Shown here: positions 37,701-49,802 of the stretch, one piece after another
Layout: every line of letters begins with the position of its first letter
Position numbering within the stretch: the first letter of the stretch is position 1
Origin: Paralichthys olivaceus
Taxonomy: Eukaryota; Chordata; Actinopteri; Pleuronectiformes; Paralichthyidae
NCBI RefSeq assembly: GCF_024713975.1
Contig: NC_091096.1
Coordinates: forward strand, 6,637,501 to 6,701,500
Reading direction: 5' to 3'
DNA: 64,000 nucleotides
Translations under genes and position numbers: made by a program
The notes under the pieces: model-generated
The model's database searches: none
Told to the model about the DNA's origin: nothing
Seen by the model: the letters and a program-made list of their open reading frames with translations, nothing else

Positions 37701-40700
37701 ATTACCTTATAAAAGGAGGGGGGTAATTATTTGGCTTTAGAGTTCTGGGAAGGCCGTTTAAATCATTATAACAATAGTCTACCAAAATCTACAAACCCAC
37801 TCTGAGTTATGACACCTGTGGTGGGACATCCCGCTCCAAGCATCACATTTTGTGCTCCCACAGTGTTTACATTTCAGCGTGTCACCCGGCCCTGGAGATC
37901 CAGGAAGAGGTAAACCCAGAGAGAACGGTCGTCAGAGTGAAGAAATAAGCTTGTGGCACCGCAGCACCTGAAATCACACAGAGCTTTGCAGGTGCACAGT
38001 TACATCAGAGCTGTTTTCTGATTTCTAACTTCTAAAAAAATTCCCTCGAATGCATGGTTTAAAAGGGTTTAAACAGTGCTGCTGGCTCTTCTCCGCAGCT
38101 GAACAGCACCGACACGCGGTGTGGATAAACTCTGCCAGTGTCAGTCACAATTAAGAAGCAATAACGTGGATAATCTTGCAGAGGTTTGTAGTGAAAGATG
38201 AGGAAAAGGCCACTGGAGTTGAGCCATGACACAGACATGGCAGTAACTTGATCTCACTGTGTCTCTCTCACTGTGTCTCTCTCTCTCTCTCTCTCTCTAT
38301 CCAACACAGTCATTTTCACACAGGCAGGGAACTGTTTTACCATTCTGGTTTAATTTTTCACTATTTAATGCATTTACTTTGGCTCTATCATGAATAATGA
38401 TGAAGCACAAAACTTGTGCATCACGTTAGAGCATCAGGATGACCTTAATTCACCTTCAATCTTTGATAAATTGACACCAAACGCCGCTAAACACTCCACT
38501 TCAGCTCCGGTGACACTTCAGTGACACAAACACAAAAACTATGATTATCAAGTGCAGGTGCATGAGCCTATAGACTCCACATGAAAGGACATATTAAGCC
38601 TCCTTTTCTGCACTTCATGGACACCACCAGTCACACAAGGGTAAAACTCACCAGGGTCCATTCATGCAAACAACGGTGTGGCCTGAGAAAAGCCCCAAAC
38701 CACTCAATCAGCCTCGAGTGGACATCTGACATTCCCCAACATACTGTCAGATATCAGGTTACATCACCGGCAAACATGCAGTTATCTCACTCCTGGGGAC
38801 TTGGTGATGCAGTGGAAGTTATGACTAAAGAATCTGCAGCGGGAACAGTCTAATTTTAACTTTATTGTTCCACAGTGAACAGTGAAACGTGGCTGCCAAG
38901 AGGGCAGTTTGCAGCAAAAGTTTCCCAGTTGCCATCTGTGACATGATGTAGCTGTAAGGTCGATCTATACTGTAGGTGTTTACAGCCAGCAGCTTCCTCT
39001 CTGACATGAATCCACATGTAACGTCTGATGGCTCAGAAATCAATGTGTCGGACAGATGTTTCTGTCTGTGAAGAACATGCCTGTCAGAGTGAGAGGAGAA
39101 CAAGACAGATTTCCATATTACTTCCCCGTTACCTTTCTTTCCTGTCTTCCTGCGCATCCTCATCTTGGGAAACGAAGGCCACGAGTAGTTGAACGGAGAG
39201 TCAGAGTCAGAATCCATGATCTGCTGCCTTTAAAGAGAATCTTCCTCCAAACAGCTCAATGAATCAACAGCGCCTCAGTTTACATCATCCATTTCCCTGT
39301 GGCTGAACAGACTGCAGCTCTCACTCTCCTTTCTCCAGAGCCCTGCTGTAGACACTGACACTTCAGGAGTGAGCCAGCATGTTCCCCTCTGTCTCCCCCT
39401 ACTACCCCTCCCCCTATAATCCTACCCTTCCCCCTTCACAACTCTGAAACAACTGTCCAACAGAGCCAGGACCGAACTGTGCCTGCTCCCTCTGCTCCTG
39501 CTCTTGAGTTTTCTATCCCCTTTTTCTCTGGTCGATCCGACTGACTCGAATCTGTAAGTCTCTCTCTTTCCCCAGCCGCACACAGCACGGAGGGAGAGTG
39601 GTGAAGACGGGAGCAGGGGGAGGACGGTGTTGACGGCCGGAAAGAGGGAGTGAAGGAGGGAGAGAAACAGAGGGAGACAAAGTCGAATATAGGAGTGACT
39701 TCAGAACCTACAGGGAAGACAAACACAAGGGCAGACTGCTCAGTGGAGGTGAGTCTCAGACACAGGAGAAATCATTAACCCTGTGAGTTCATGATTGTCT
39801 CACAGACACGCCAGACATCAGAGCTGCACTCACTCCGACGAACAAACCACTCACTGTGAACACGCCTGATGCCACGTCTGAAGAAAGTTGTGCTCGATCA
39901 CTCCATTCTATCTCTATATATCTTAGCATGTCAAAGCCGAGCTGAGGGGAAAGGGGTTTGTGTGTGGTTGGGGTAGGGGTGTCAGCAGGTCAGCAGCCTC
40001 ACCATGGAGACACCAGCGAGAGCCGTGTCGCTGTTTTCTCCTTCCATTTTGCTCCCCTTGCCAACCTTCAGGAGTACAGTGCTCCATTTGCAAAAGGCGA
40101 TAACACGTGAGTTTGGGCCGAGGTGGTGAAAGCGAGAGAATGGGATGGTGAAGGGGGTTTAAGAGACGCATCAGACAAAGGCACCATGGAAAGACGCCAA
40201 ACGTGGGTTTATAAATGCACGTAAATGAAGGAATGTGATAAAAAAAAAGACAGAAAAGGGGGAAGAGAAGAGTTTTATAGGCAGAATATACACGGACAGT
40301 TGAACAAGAGGGGCACTGCTACTATAGAAAGTGTGTGCATGTGTGTGTGTTGGCACTGTACTAGCCAACATTAATGCTGCCTTTGTGGGGTCTGAGTGAG
40401 GTTTACTCCTTTTTCCGTTCTCCAATTAGATCCCTCTGCTGGGGTCTGAGACTTTAGTTAGCGTTCCTAGTGCTGCGCTCATCGTCTGCTGTCACCGCGC
40501 CAAACTATCAGTATCATTAAACTTTTCACTTGCACTCTTTCTTTTCCCCCCAGTTATAAACACACACACACACACACACACTATATTCGCACACTTCTCC
40601 ACTCCACTCCCTGGGGATCTGATCGAGCTGCATTCAGTAAAGCCCTGGCAACCCCCATTCAGCCACAAATACCCCCTTTTCCTACTTCCCCATACCCCTT

Positions 40701-40756
40701 GCCCCCTTCGGAGCAATCTTCCCCAATGCATGCTCCCTCTAAACACACAAGTGCGT

Positions 40757-40816
<60 letters not shown>

Positions 40817-43800
40817 CAACCCTCTTCCTTTCTTCAGCTGTGGTGAGCAGAGCTGCTCAGGATGAAGTGGTCTTTGCTGTTTGTTCACTAAACTCACATT
40901 AAAATGCTGACCTGGGAGGATGGGCCTGGGAGCATGGGTCTGTGTGTTTGTGTGTGTGTGTGTCTCTAAGTAGGTATTTGGGTGCAAGTGTGTGCTTTGG
41001 GTGCGGTATTTGAATATTGGGGGCATTAGGAGGGCAGAGGTGGGGGAGAAGGAGGAGGCCTGGTGGAAAATGGAAAAGAATGACCACCTTTTCTCAGACA
41101 AAACTAATAATGAGTGTACTTTTACTAAAAACCTTGTTGCAATACTGTATTAAATTACAGTCATGCCAATGAACTCAGAGTTATTTGAATTGGGAGGAGG
41201 AAAGAGCTGACAGGGGGTGGGACATGACAGCTACCTTCAAAATTCCTCATCCCTTGCCTACAGAAGTTCTGTCTGTGTATTTGATGACGCATTAGCGCCA
41301 AAAAACAGCCACAGCGCCTGTGATAAAAACAGACTGGAATCACAATATGTGCCTCACTTCCCTGTTAGAAAAACAAATACCCGCCGGTCACTCGATGCTC
41401 GACAGCAATGAGGAAAGGGTGAAATAAACTCTGTAATCCCGGAAGAACGGCAAATGTAGACCGAGCAGTTTTTTCCCCCATTCAGTTTCAAAACAATTCA
41501 TTCAATGTGAAGAAACTTAAAAGGAAGTTGAAGGGGAAACTTGAAGGAAACACTATTTAAGTGACTAATGTTATTTGTCTGAGCCACAAAAGGCCTTTGA
41601 GGGGATTGAACGAGGTCACTGGCAGGCAGTCCTCAATGACTTCACAGAAAATGCAAAAATCCTCAACCAGCCAAAACACACACGCACACACAGAGAACAA
41701 AATGGCAATATAGCATGGAAAACAACAGAAGCCACAGGAAGTTAGGATTGCAGATGTCCAGCGCCAAGTGTTATAGAGCCTGAAGCCTCAGCTTGTAACC
41801 ACAGCATTCTTACACTGAGGCATCAGCAACACAAGCCAATAATTAACCCACAGGATGTCCCCATTCTCAGATCCCTCCCATGCAGAGGCAGATCAGGGTG
41901 AAGCCACCTTCAGACCCCAGGTTAGGATTCACCTCTGTGGCAGCTGATAGGCACAGAATGACTCGTAATGACCCACAGGCCTCTCTGTTTATACACACAG
42001 ACACAAGGTGTCTTCTTATTGCTGTTAAGAACACACCTTGTTATGCCACCTTTGCTCATTGACGCTGAGAAAAATAAGCTGGCACACTGATGCCCCTGTG
42101 TGTTTTTAAATAGCACACCGGCGTTCCAAAATCATGACGTGTAAACGCAACAGCATCTGCGTCCTGTCCCACCAGCCCCACATGCCATCTTTGACTCTGG
42201 TGCCGCCGGGATTAATCCGGGAAAAGAGAATAACGCCCCCTCCCCATTCTATGTTTGTAGCTTTCACACAGAACCACAGGCTGAAAACAAAACATTCCCT
42301 CATTGAGGAGGCTTTGTAAAAGGAGCTGCAGAGGGACACGGGTCCAGAGAGAGGGGTACATGTAGGGCCAGGGGTCTGAAATGGGATCCTGTGGTCCGTG
42401 GGGATGGCAGACACTCAGAGGTGAGGATCAGAGCCGAGTTTCAAGTTCTGTTCAGGAAACAAAACGTTTCCTGCGGTTGCCCTCGCTTAACGATTGGAGG
42501 CTGCTTGGATAACTTATTATGCGTATAACAGCACCTAACACAACAACGATCCATTTCAGTCCGCACAAAACATGATCTACAGCTGAGGCACCGCAAGATC
42601 GACAATAAAACCATATCTAAAAATAGGCTTCTGAGAAACTGGCTTAGAGGAAGTTTCAAAAGCTAAATAAAATCTTTACCAGAATCAGACGGGGATGGGT
42701 CCTCCTCTTCGTCCTCCTCGTTCAGGCAAAACATGAGCGGCTCCTCATAGTCCTGAGTGAAGAGACAGAGGAAGAAGCTTTCACCCAGCAGCAGGGATAC
42801 CTCCACACTCAAACACGAGGAGAACCAAGTATAAAAACCTAAGTGTTAGGCCGGTGCATGGGTGTGTGAGAAAAAAATTAATTAGTTAACCATCTGTATC
42901 ACATTAAACAGGTCCTACTGGATGACCGGAATCACGAACACGCACCACACCTCTCAGACCTTGAAAAACACACTTGACCGAGCACACAGTCAGCTATTGA
43001 GTGGTGTGTGCAAGGTGCCAAATCCAACACCTTAACAATGAGAGTGGAACAATGTGGAGCATTGAGGGGCGGTCCACGACCACAGTTTATCACCGGCTGG
43101 TGCAGGTGGTCGTGCAGATGTGAAATTTGAAATGACGTATTCAGGAGTTTTTAAGTTACACCTGTTGTTCTCAAATAGAAAAATGAACAGAAGTATTGGA
43201 AGAGTAGCTTATGCTCATGTTTGGAATCTATTAATTGTTAATTGTTAATTTATAATAATGATCTTGGTTACTGATACTGGAAATTTGTCTTGTTGGTTAA
43301 AAATCAAATTAAATCAAAAATAAATACAATAATAAAATAACGCACACAATACAGACAGCAATGATGGGTATTGTTGTAGTTGTTACACAAATACAACAAA
43401 GTTGTTGCATTTGGTGGATCTTGGATCTTGCTGAAAAAAGATATTTGGGGGACTGATATCTGTTTATCTGTGTGTGCAATTTCTTGAAGCCTGATTGAAT
43501 TTAATGACACTGTGTGGACTTGGTGGAGGTATGTGCTCGACCAAGTGCCATTCTAGTTGTGAATGTCTGGGTTGCTGTGACGGCCCTACAGAGTCTTCCT
43601 GAGGACAGTTTGATTATTTCTTCAAACATGTGGTGATCAGGATTAGACACAATCCGTGGGGATTTTTGTTTCAGCAGTGTTCTGTATAAACATCCCAATT
43701 GTTTCTGCTCTTTCCCAACATGTTTGTGATTCTAGAGAGTCCCTACATATCCATACCACATGCTTACATATAATATATGATGTACTTTCAACAAGGCTTC

Positions 43801-46800
43801 TGTAGATAGTTTCTAAAAGGTTTATGCTTGTATTCTTTGATACGATTACAGTCCTCGTCGCAAATACGCACATTTTCTTCAACAGCAAAGTTTCCTTCGT
43901 TGATATCTGGATATAGCGCTGAAAACAGAAGAGACACATTCAGTTATAGAGCAGCCATTAAACTTCAAAAGAGTCTCCAGAGAGTATTTGTCACTTTTTT
44001 AATCTCACTTTTTTTTCTTTTCATAACCTGGGGGTATCTTAACTGTGTGGCCTTGACCTAATTTATTTTAATTAAACCACCACATGGATCCCAGTGTATG
44101 AACACATAAACAGCGACACATGGAAATTGTGTGTTTGGGCAGTCTGATGTGCAGCCTGGGGTAACGTAAAAACATAAAGGCAAAGGAAATGTAGGTGAGT
44201 GCTAGAAGCCCATAAAGAATGGTCTTATCTGACTGATGTTTCCGTTACTCAGTATGATCCCTTCGATTAAATTAAATTATGATAAATATATATATATATA
44301 ATTCCTGAAAAACGACCTGTCATTTTCATTTTTTTACATTTTCTAGCTTGTTAACTTCTCTATAAAATGTCAGAAGATTATTGTTTAAAGGGTGCCATCA
44401 TCGTTATTTATCGATTTATTTTACAATGATATGAAGCAAAATGCCAAAAATTATTATTAACAAAAAAATTATTATTGTCATTATTATTATTATTATTATT
44501 ATTCATGCTGATTGGTTTGTTTTTCTCTCTTCTCTTCTCTTTTTCACAGCCTTGCAGTGCACATTATACCCCAGAGGGGGGCAGTCAAATCCTTTCAGTC
44601 TTGCAGCCTGACAGCCTCTGGCCTCATAAAACACCAGAACAGAAACTTGCAGATCCTTGCAACATGAAAGAGAAGAGTTAAAACTGAGCGGCTTAGTTTA
44701 AATCCCACAGAGCAGGCAGATTAGGGAGAGTATGATACCGTTCTCTGAAGGATCATCCACCAGTTCTTCCTTCCCTAAGATGGTCTCCACCCGTTCTCTC
44801 CTTAGAGCTTTTATCTGAGGGAGGACAGGTATTATTTTAAAAAGGTTGATAGCGTAAACTAAAGAATATCAAGATAGAAAGACTGATATTGACTTAATCA
44901 ATGATACAATCAAATCTGGCTTTATTTTAACACTAATTTGAAGCAAGTCACTCTGGTCATGAATAAGGTTCCTCAAGGTTTATTCCAGTGCTTGGTCATA
45001 ATCAATAGTTATTCTGTTTCAGATACTGATGTAAACGGCTCATTTCGATCATCTCACCTCCCTGAGAAAGTCCTCGTCTCTGAGCCGCTCTCTGAGCAGC
45101 AGGATGTCAGCGTGTCGACTCTCCTCTGAGCTCCACCTCAGGTTCTGTCGGACGGTCAGAGTCAGGTTCCCCGTGTCGTGGCAGAACCTCAGCAAGCGGG
45201 ACCGGTCTGCCCACACCTGGGACAGACCTGCTGGCGGCGTGGCCAGGGGGTTGGGGGGGCTGCGGCACAACAGCTGGATTAGTTTAATCAAGAATCACAA
45301 ATGAATAATCTCAGAGTGCAGAGATTGAATCATGATTAGAACACATGCATTTCTAAAGGTACTGTCTCTCAGTGAGGGTGATGGCCATCTGTTTTTTCAG
45401 GACAAGTAAACAGACTTGTAAAGCTTAAGATTTATGAATCCAGCTGGAGGCCAACTGACAAAGCAAAACTATTCCTGAGTGTGAAAGGTAATACTAGCAG
45501 GTGTTTAGCATTTCATGTGTTCATAAACTGGACTTCAGAATGTAATATTTACAGTCACAGAAAAATCTGAAGAATGCAAGTTCACTGGGGGGATAAGAGC
45601 TAACGTAGTAAAACTGGGTTGCGTTCCCTCGCTGCTGTTTGGGAAAGCTCTGCACCGAACACATGAAGTTCCAGCATGATGTCAGTGTCTCTCCCTCAAA
45701 GTCCTTGTAGTAGTGGAGAACCGTACTGTGTGAGCAGCTCCAGGAGGTCGTGGTTGCCTGCCGTCTGTGCCAGCTGCAGCGGCGTGACTCCCTCTTCGTT
45801 TGGCAGACTGACAGCCATCAAACCCCCCGGCTGGCACAGCAACAGCTCCGCAAGCCTGCAGAGACCCCAGCGTACGGCCAGGTGGAGGGGAGACTCCCTG
45901 GGACTGTGCTCTGGGAATGAGAGGAGACATATGATTAAAAAACATGTGAGCGGAGGAATGTGAGAGAAAAACAGAGGGAGACGAACACGCCAAGAATCTC
46001 ATATTAATAACCACTTTCCATATATCCATTCATTACCCATCCCACTTATCCTTCAGAGGGTCAAGGGGGGGGGCTGGAGCCAACCCAAGCTCTTATGACC
46101 ATCTCCTCACAATAATTAACCTAAATGTCAATGATTGATTTCTCCTCTTGCACAGCGCTGGATCCCTCTGCTCCACTGACCCACTTTTTCAGATGGTAAA
46201 AGCTTTTCAATAAAGTGGCGACAGCTTCTTTATTTCTGTGTCTCCCTGTCAATGCAGTTCTACAGGAATCTGTATCCAGGTAACTGGCTGCATCAAATCA
46301 GCCACAGTCAGGAAACTGGTCAGCTTGAAAATGTACTGTTGTATTCTCGCAAAATTCTCTAAAAAAAAGGTTTTATTATTTAAACGAATTGGAGGAAATG
46401 TAGTTATAACGTCCGTTCTGTTCCTGTCTTTGGGTTGATTGGATATAAAATGTCTTAATTTCACCATTTGATCCCAGTAGACATTTGTGTGACATCATTA
46501 CAGTATGAATCTTTGAGTTATGGACAAAAATGTGTTCTGTGCAGTAACTGGAACCTCGACCTTTGACCACCGAACTATTCGATCGAACCAAAGGCATTAC
46601 TGAGAGACGAACCTCCTGGCAACAGAATCCCTCTAGGCAACATGAATATGGCCTCATGAACAACATGCGTAAAGTCTTTCATTGAAATCTCCAGCAAGAG
46701 ATCACGTTCAATCTGTCACAGAGTTCCTCCAGAGTCTGATGTTGGTCACTTGTCAGGACACATGATGCCACAAAGCATTTGATCATGCCGAAAAAAATAC

Positions 46801-46839
46801 AAACATACAGTATATACATTCCTGAGCAGTAAAAGGTAG

Positions 46840-46880
<41 letters not shown>

Positions 46881-49802
46881 CATACTTTTTCCTTTTTGAT
46901 GGATATTTTTTCTACCAGCAGCTGTGTTTGTGTCTCCTCCATGTGGGATCTATCATCATCAGTCTAAGACCAGCTGCTCTTATTCGGACACTTCGACACA
47001 CAGCAGACAAATGAGGGATCGCGGTGCTTTTTTATTATTATTATACCTTCTCTGAGGCCAGTTCAGGTCAGACAGCCATATGTTTAACATCCCTGGTCTA
47101 CACTGACTTCAGAATTTTTTATTTTATCTAAACATTATACTTCTGTCCTGTTTGCCTTTGGATTATAGTTGACAGAAGAACTTGTTGAGTTATTATTGTT
47201 ATAAAAGCAAAACTGCTGCAAGAAATAAGTTGAATTTACTTTAAAAAGGTTAAAGTTGTCTTTATAATAAACAAACTGACTATGTGTCAATGGATATTCT
47301 GCATTAAAAACCCATCAGGCCTTCTGAAGCTTTGGAGACAGATTTCAGAGAACATAATAATTCCAAGCTCCGATGATTTTGTGAAAGTAATGAATTTTTC
47401 CAGTGCCTCAGAAATGCTGAGCACACTGTCGAGAAGTGGTGACTTTTAAAAGGAAAGTTGGGGATTTATAATTCAGTCACATATAAAGCATCAGAAATAT
47501 AGTGATGTCATGAGCAGTGTTATCAAATTAACTGCAGACATTTAGAGGGAGACGCTGCGATGAAACAGACTGCCATAACTGTATTAACGCTAAATCTAGT
47601 TTGTTATTTATGTAGGTGGCCCTACACAAACACTGTCATACAAACAGATGGTGGCATCTAGTGGTCCACGCATACGCACACACACGCACACACGCTACTT
47701 CCAGATAGAAAGGCTCTATTAACCACATTACATGCTGCTTAATTGGCTTTGATGAATTCGACAGGAGCACACGTGACCATGTTCAGTTCCGACCTCAGCC
47801 CAGTGAACATGGAAAGTGGAAATGATGGCAGAGAAAGTGTACGGACGATGAACGAGGGAACACAGAGTTGAAAAGTTCACGTTCTTCGGATAGAACTGGC
47901 TCAAGGTTTCCAGCAGGATGCTGATGTTATCAAACCTGTCCATCTTTTCACCGCTCACTAAGAATCTTTCTTCATGAATTCACATAATAAATAATAAATT
48001 ACGTCCCTTCTTTACACAAATCTGTCTGTTTTTCAATCAAATCCTCTTTATTAAACCTTCTTCAGCCCTCAACATGTACTGTGATGTTCCATTTATCTAT
48101 AATTAATTGTCTAATACTCAAATATTGTATTAAAAAATGAATTGACGCTGTTAAATAATAAAAACCAAACATGAAATGCTTCTGATCAACACATCTGTGC
48201 AGGAATGTGTTACAGCGAGACAAGATAATCCTGCTCTCACCGTCTCCACTGTGGCTCCCCAGTACATTCCAGTTCTGCGGGATATCCAGGTTTGCCATGG
48301 CCAGGGCCACGCGACGATCCATGGCCCAGCGAGAGCTCTCCTGGCCCACGTTGAAGAGGCTTCTCAGCTCTTTGTGATCTGAGGAACTCAGACAATGTGC
48401 GTGGATTACCAGGTGCTCCGCAAGGTCCTGGGAATAAAGAAGTTGAAAATAAGATGCAATGCTGATAACTGGTGCACGATGCCAAAACACACAACTACAG
48501 CTCTGCAACAAAGGTGAGATGATTTAACTTGTTTTCGATGCAAAATCATTTATGACAATCACTTATCAAAGACAGATAATCCTACATTGTTAGTGAATCA
48601 TCTGCACCACCGTTAATATGCCACTGACTCCTTGGAGAAGATCATGAACCCACCCTTAACATTACGCACAGATGTACACAATCTTGTGTGTAAAGGTGTA
48701 GCATCTTATTTGTGTATCTTCCTCACCTGAGCATCATCTTGGATGTACTCCAGTGAAGCCCCGCCCACCCAGGTGAGGGGTGTAGTTTGCGAGCTCAGGT
48801 ACGCCTGGACAGAGACCGTCTCAGCCAGGTTGTGTCCTAAAGAGACAATAAGCCTCAACTCCATGCAGTTTTCCACATTTCTTTGTACAGAGGAAGACAC
48901 ATAGTCTTCTTTCTCTCTCCTTCTGTCTTCTCATACAACAAAACCCACAGCAGAGAAAATGTTGAGTGTGATTTGCATGTTTGAAGTGCTTGTTTCAAAC
49001 TCACGAAACTGAACGTAGGTGACCTGGGTGTAAAGAAAAAAACATTTGTGGTCTCTAATAAATGAATGTACATAATTAAAATCAGACACATTTTGTAGGC
49101 AACACAACACAAAACCACTGTTATGGCACCAAGTCTAACTGAAAAATATTCTCAGATTTTCTTTGTGTATATTAATAAAGGCATGTTCTCTTTTTAATGG
49201 AGAAGGAAAACAGGTTTTCAGAGTCCATCAGCCTGCTCTCTCCATCTGTAGAGAGCATACAACCCTGCAGGACGGATGGCGGTGTCAGCCTACACAGACG
49301 CTCAGTAATGTTGACATACTGTTTATGGCACTGCTTCCCTCCTGAGAGGAAGCAGATAAGATTCTGTGCCGCTCCAGACCTCAGCTCACAGACGGCACAT
49401 GTACTGTATGTGTGTGTGTTAAGATTCAAATACTGATATACTGCTCCCTGGGACACAACAGACAGGAGAGGAAAACCTGGGACTGTAAAGAGTGTGTTTG
49501 AATTCTGATGATATTTTTCTGAGGACCTTTTCATTCTTGGATGTTAAACATGCAAAAATAGATAAGAGAAGAAAAGGAAGAAAGAAAAAGGAATATAACA
49601 TCAATCCATCCATTCTCTTCATACAGATGCAACACAGTTCACATAGACATATGCACATACCAGGCACTATAAAGCAGAGCATGATGTCACTCTGAGCTCT
49701 GGTGACATGGACCAGTGTGGATCCTTCCAGAACAATGTAGACCTCTGCATCCAGCGGCACCGAATCTAAACCCTCCAGCAACGCAAACACTTTGGCCTGG
49801 CC
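18875..49802 (-). CDS. arhgef28: Rho guanine nucleotide exchange factor 28 (p190RhoGEF / RGNEF), 38 coding exons
   Basis: Lbc-family exchange factor that activates RhoA and links to focal adhesions and microtubules. Thirty-eight exons with GT-AG ends and matching phases sum to 5505 bases (1834 codons plus stop); human has about 1705 residues. Domain order is the family's: N-terminal region with one ankyrin-like unit, acidic linker, C1 zinc finger, DH, PH, coiled coil, and the conserved C-terminus ENIVYL. Orthologue-level matches include [27 protein letters not shown] and [20 protein letters not shown]. The four exon blocks are listed separately. An initiator ATG is not found at the full-length 5' end, where the first exon seems to be at 53730-53765. 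A second promoter at about 39.2 kb gives a 1522-residue form. The intron at 34.0-42.7 kb is the longest of those fully defined. Confidence 0.95.
21940..25000 (-). CDS. arhgef28: arhgef28 DH-PH catalytic block
   Basis: Exons in transcript order: 24870-25000, 24625-24765, 24071-24321, 23861-23986, 23641-23758, 22556-22810, 22396-22472, 22112-22290 and 21940-22037. The DH domain (about residues 940-1145 of the long form) begins [20 protein letters not shown] and contains the conserved third helix [15 protein letters not shown] that contacts the GTPase switch regions. The PH domain (about 1165-1285) runs through [28 protein letters not shown] and [18 protein letters not shown]. The DH-PH tandem is the exchange unit for RhoA. 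Nothing is missing or frameshifted. This is the best conserved part of the gene. Confidence 0.96.
25100..34022 (-). CDS. arhgef28: arhgef28 central block: Ser-rich linker and C1 zinc finger
   Basis: Exons in transcript order: 33901-34022, 33326-33705, 32358-32526, 31459-31570, 31157-31237, 30217-30259, 28990-29079, 28264-28387, 27351-27495, 27046-27101, 25849-25906 and 25100-25235. The 28264 exon gives [20 protein letters not shown], which precedes the C1 finger in human too. The C1 finger spans two exons with spacing H-X12-C-X2-C-X11-C-X2-C-X4-H-X2-C-X6-C ([25 protein letters not shown]); the X11 loop equals human and is shorter than in typical phorbol-binding C1 domains. The linker is rich in Ser/Pro and likely phosphorylated. 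The 43-base exon at 30217 is the smallest. Confidence 0.92.
29358..29553. mobile_element. Small MITE with imperfect terminal inverted repeats
   Basis: The left end AGCTGTTTTCAGACATGAAC and the right end, read in reverse complement as AGCTGCTTTCAGACATGCAC, form inverted repeats of about 25 bases around a 196-base non-coding core. The end motif with TTTTCAGACATG is familiar from abundant fish MITEs, possibly hAT-type. It lies in an arhgef28 intron. Confidence 0.65.
30061..30133. repeat. (CA)n microsatellite with GACA interruptions
   Basis: CA runs broken by AGACACAC units, in an arhgef28 intron about 80 bases downstream of the 43-base exon. Confidence 0.95.
31823..32117 (+). repeat. Interspersed repeat family X, copy 1
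   Basis: It starts CCTCTGCCAAGGAGGGGATG, includes GGATTTCCATGAAACCTGGT and ends near GAGAGCCATTCTAGTTTC. Two more degraded copies share its 3' end (35429-35626 and 43445-43560). From memory this is a very common conserved repeat in fish. I cannot assign a class. Confidence 0.6.
34233..34277. repeat. (GT)n microsatellite
   Basis: Perfect GT run directly abutting the hairpin-bearing repeat that follows. Confidence 0.97.
34281..34490 (+). repeat. Hairpin repeat with TTAGGG-like core, copy 1
   Basis: AGTGAGGAC (34292-34300) and GTCCTCACT (34311-34319) form a perfect 9-base hairpin. A second GTCCTCACT (34450-34458) is inverted relative to the first arm, closing the element. Between them lie repeated GGGTTA, TTAGGG and TTAGAA words. 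Both flanks are GT microsatellite. A diverged relative lies at 53110-53345. Confidence 0.65.
34714..34744. repeat. (CA)n microsatellite
   Basis: CA run in the large arhgef28 intron. Confidence 0.95.
34745..39132. other. Part of the largest arhgef28 intron, no gene confirmed
   Basis: No exon with family resemblance was found on either strand. A plus-strand frame at 36182-36589 (135 codons) has no splice context and no recognisable motif. CT-rich sequence lies near 38260-38300. Confidence 0.5.
35429..35626 (+). repeat. Interspersed repeat family X, copy 2 (degraded)
   Basis: The end reads GTTGGACCTTGGCACAG, TGTGCTCCACTGAGTG, ATTCTAG. It shares the 3' tail with the copies at 31823 and 43445; the body is strongly diverged. 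Confidence 0.45.
39133..39217 (-). CDS. arhgef28: arhgef28 alternative first coding exon
   Basis: This exon starts at ATG 39217-39215 with a good context (A at -3, G at +4) and encodes 28 residues opening [18 protein letters not shown] and ending in the basic patch [11 protein letters not shown]. It leaves at AAAG/GTAACG in phase 1. The exon at 42680 also leaves in phase 1, so both can splice to 33901-34022, completing Glu in each case. An in-frame TAA lies four codons upstream, so this is a first exon. The predicted short form has 1522 residues and lacks the ankyrin-like N-terminus but keeps C1, DH, PH and coiled coil. The acidic-then-basic leader could act in localisation; that is inference. 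Confidence 0.8.
39218..39760 (-). promoter_or_regulatory. arhgef28: Probable internal promoter region for the short arhgef28 form
   Basis: Region immediately upstream of the alternative first exon. It is richer in G and C, with purine-rich GGAG blocks near 39590-39670. No TATA box is obvious. The call depends on the alternative exon being real. Confidence 0.4.
40559..40582. repeat. (CA)n microsatellite
   Basis: Short CA run in the large arhgef28 intron. Confidence 0.9.
40759..40815. repeat. (AC)n microsatellite
   Basis: AC run of about 28 units, giving spurious poly(Thr-His) and poly(Val-Cys) frames on the two strands. Confidence 0.97.
42680..49802 (-). CDS. arhgef28: arhgef28 N-terminal block with ankyrin-like unit
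   Basis: Exons in transcript order: 49661-49802, 48727-48836, 48241-48427, 45727-45910, 45058-45259, 44739-44814, 43872-43918 and 42680-42752. The first reads [20 protein letters not shown], corresponding to human residues from about 12. The 45727 exon holds one ankyrin-type unit ([39 protein letters not shown]). The 42680 exon is very acidic ([16 protein letters not shown]). The 43872 exon (47 bases, [15 protein letters not shown]) is supported mainly because it is the only block found that repairs the phase between its neighbours; its donor GTGCGT is weak. The 45727 exon donor ACA/GTACGG is also weak. Confidence 0.82.
43445..43560 (+). repeat. Interspersed repeat family X, copy 3
   Basis: It contains GGTGGAGGTATGTGCTCGAC and ends AAGTGCCATTCTAGTTG, which is the 3' tail of the family seen at 31823 and 35429. 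It lies about 310 bases from the 47-base arhgef28 exon. Confidence 0.5.
46022..46092. repeat. Dispersed repeat fragment, copy B
   Basis: It shares CCCACTTATCCTTCAGAGGG and GGCTGGAGCCAACCCAAGC with the fragment at 13046-13125, allowing for decay. Confidence 0.5.
46841..46876. repeat. (TG)n(TA)n microsatellite
   Basis: Compound TG then TA dinucleotide run in an arhgef28 intron. Confidence 0.95.
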
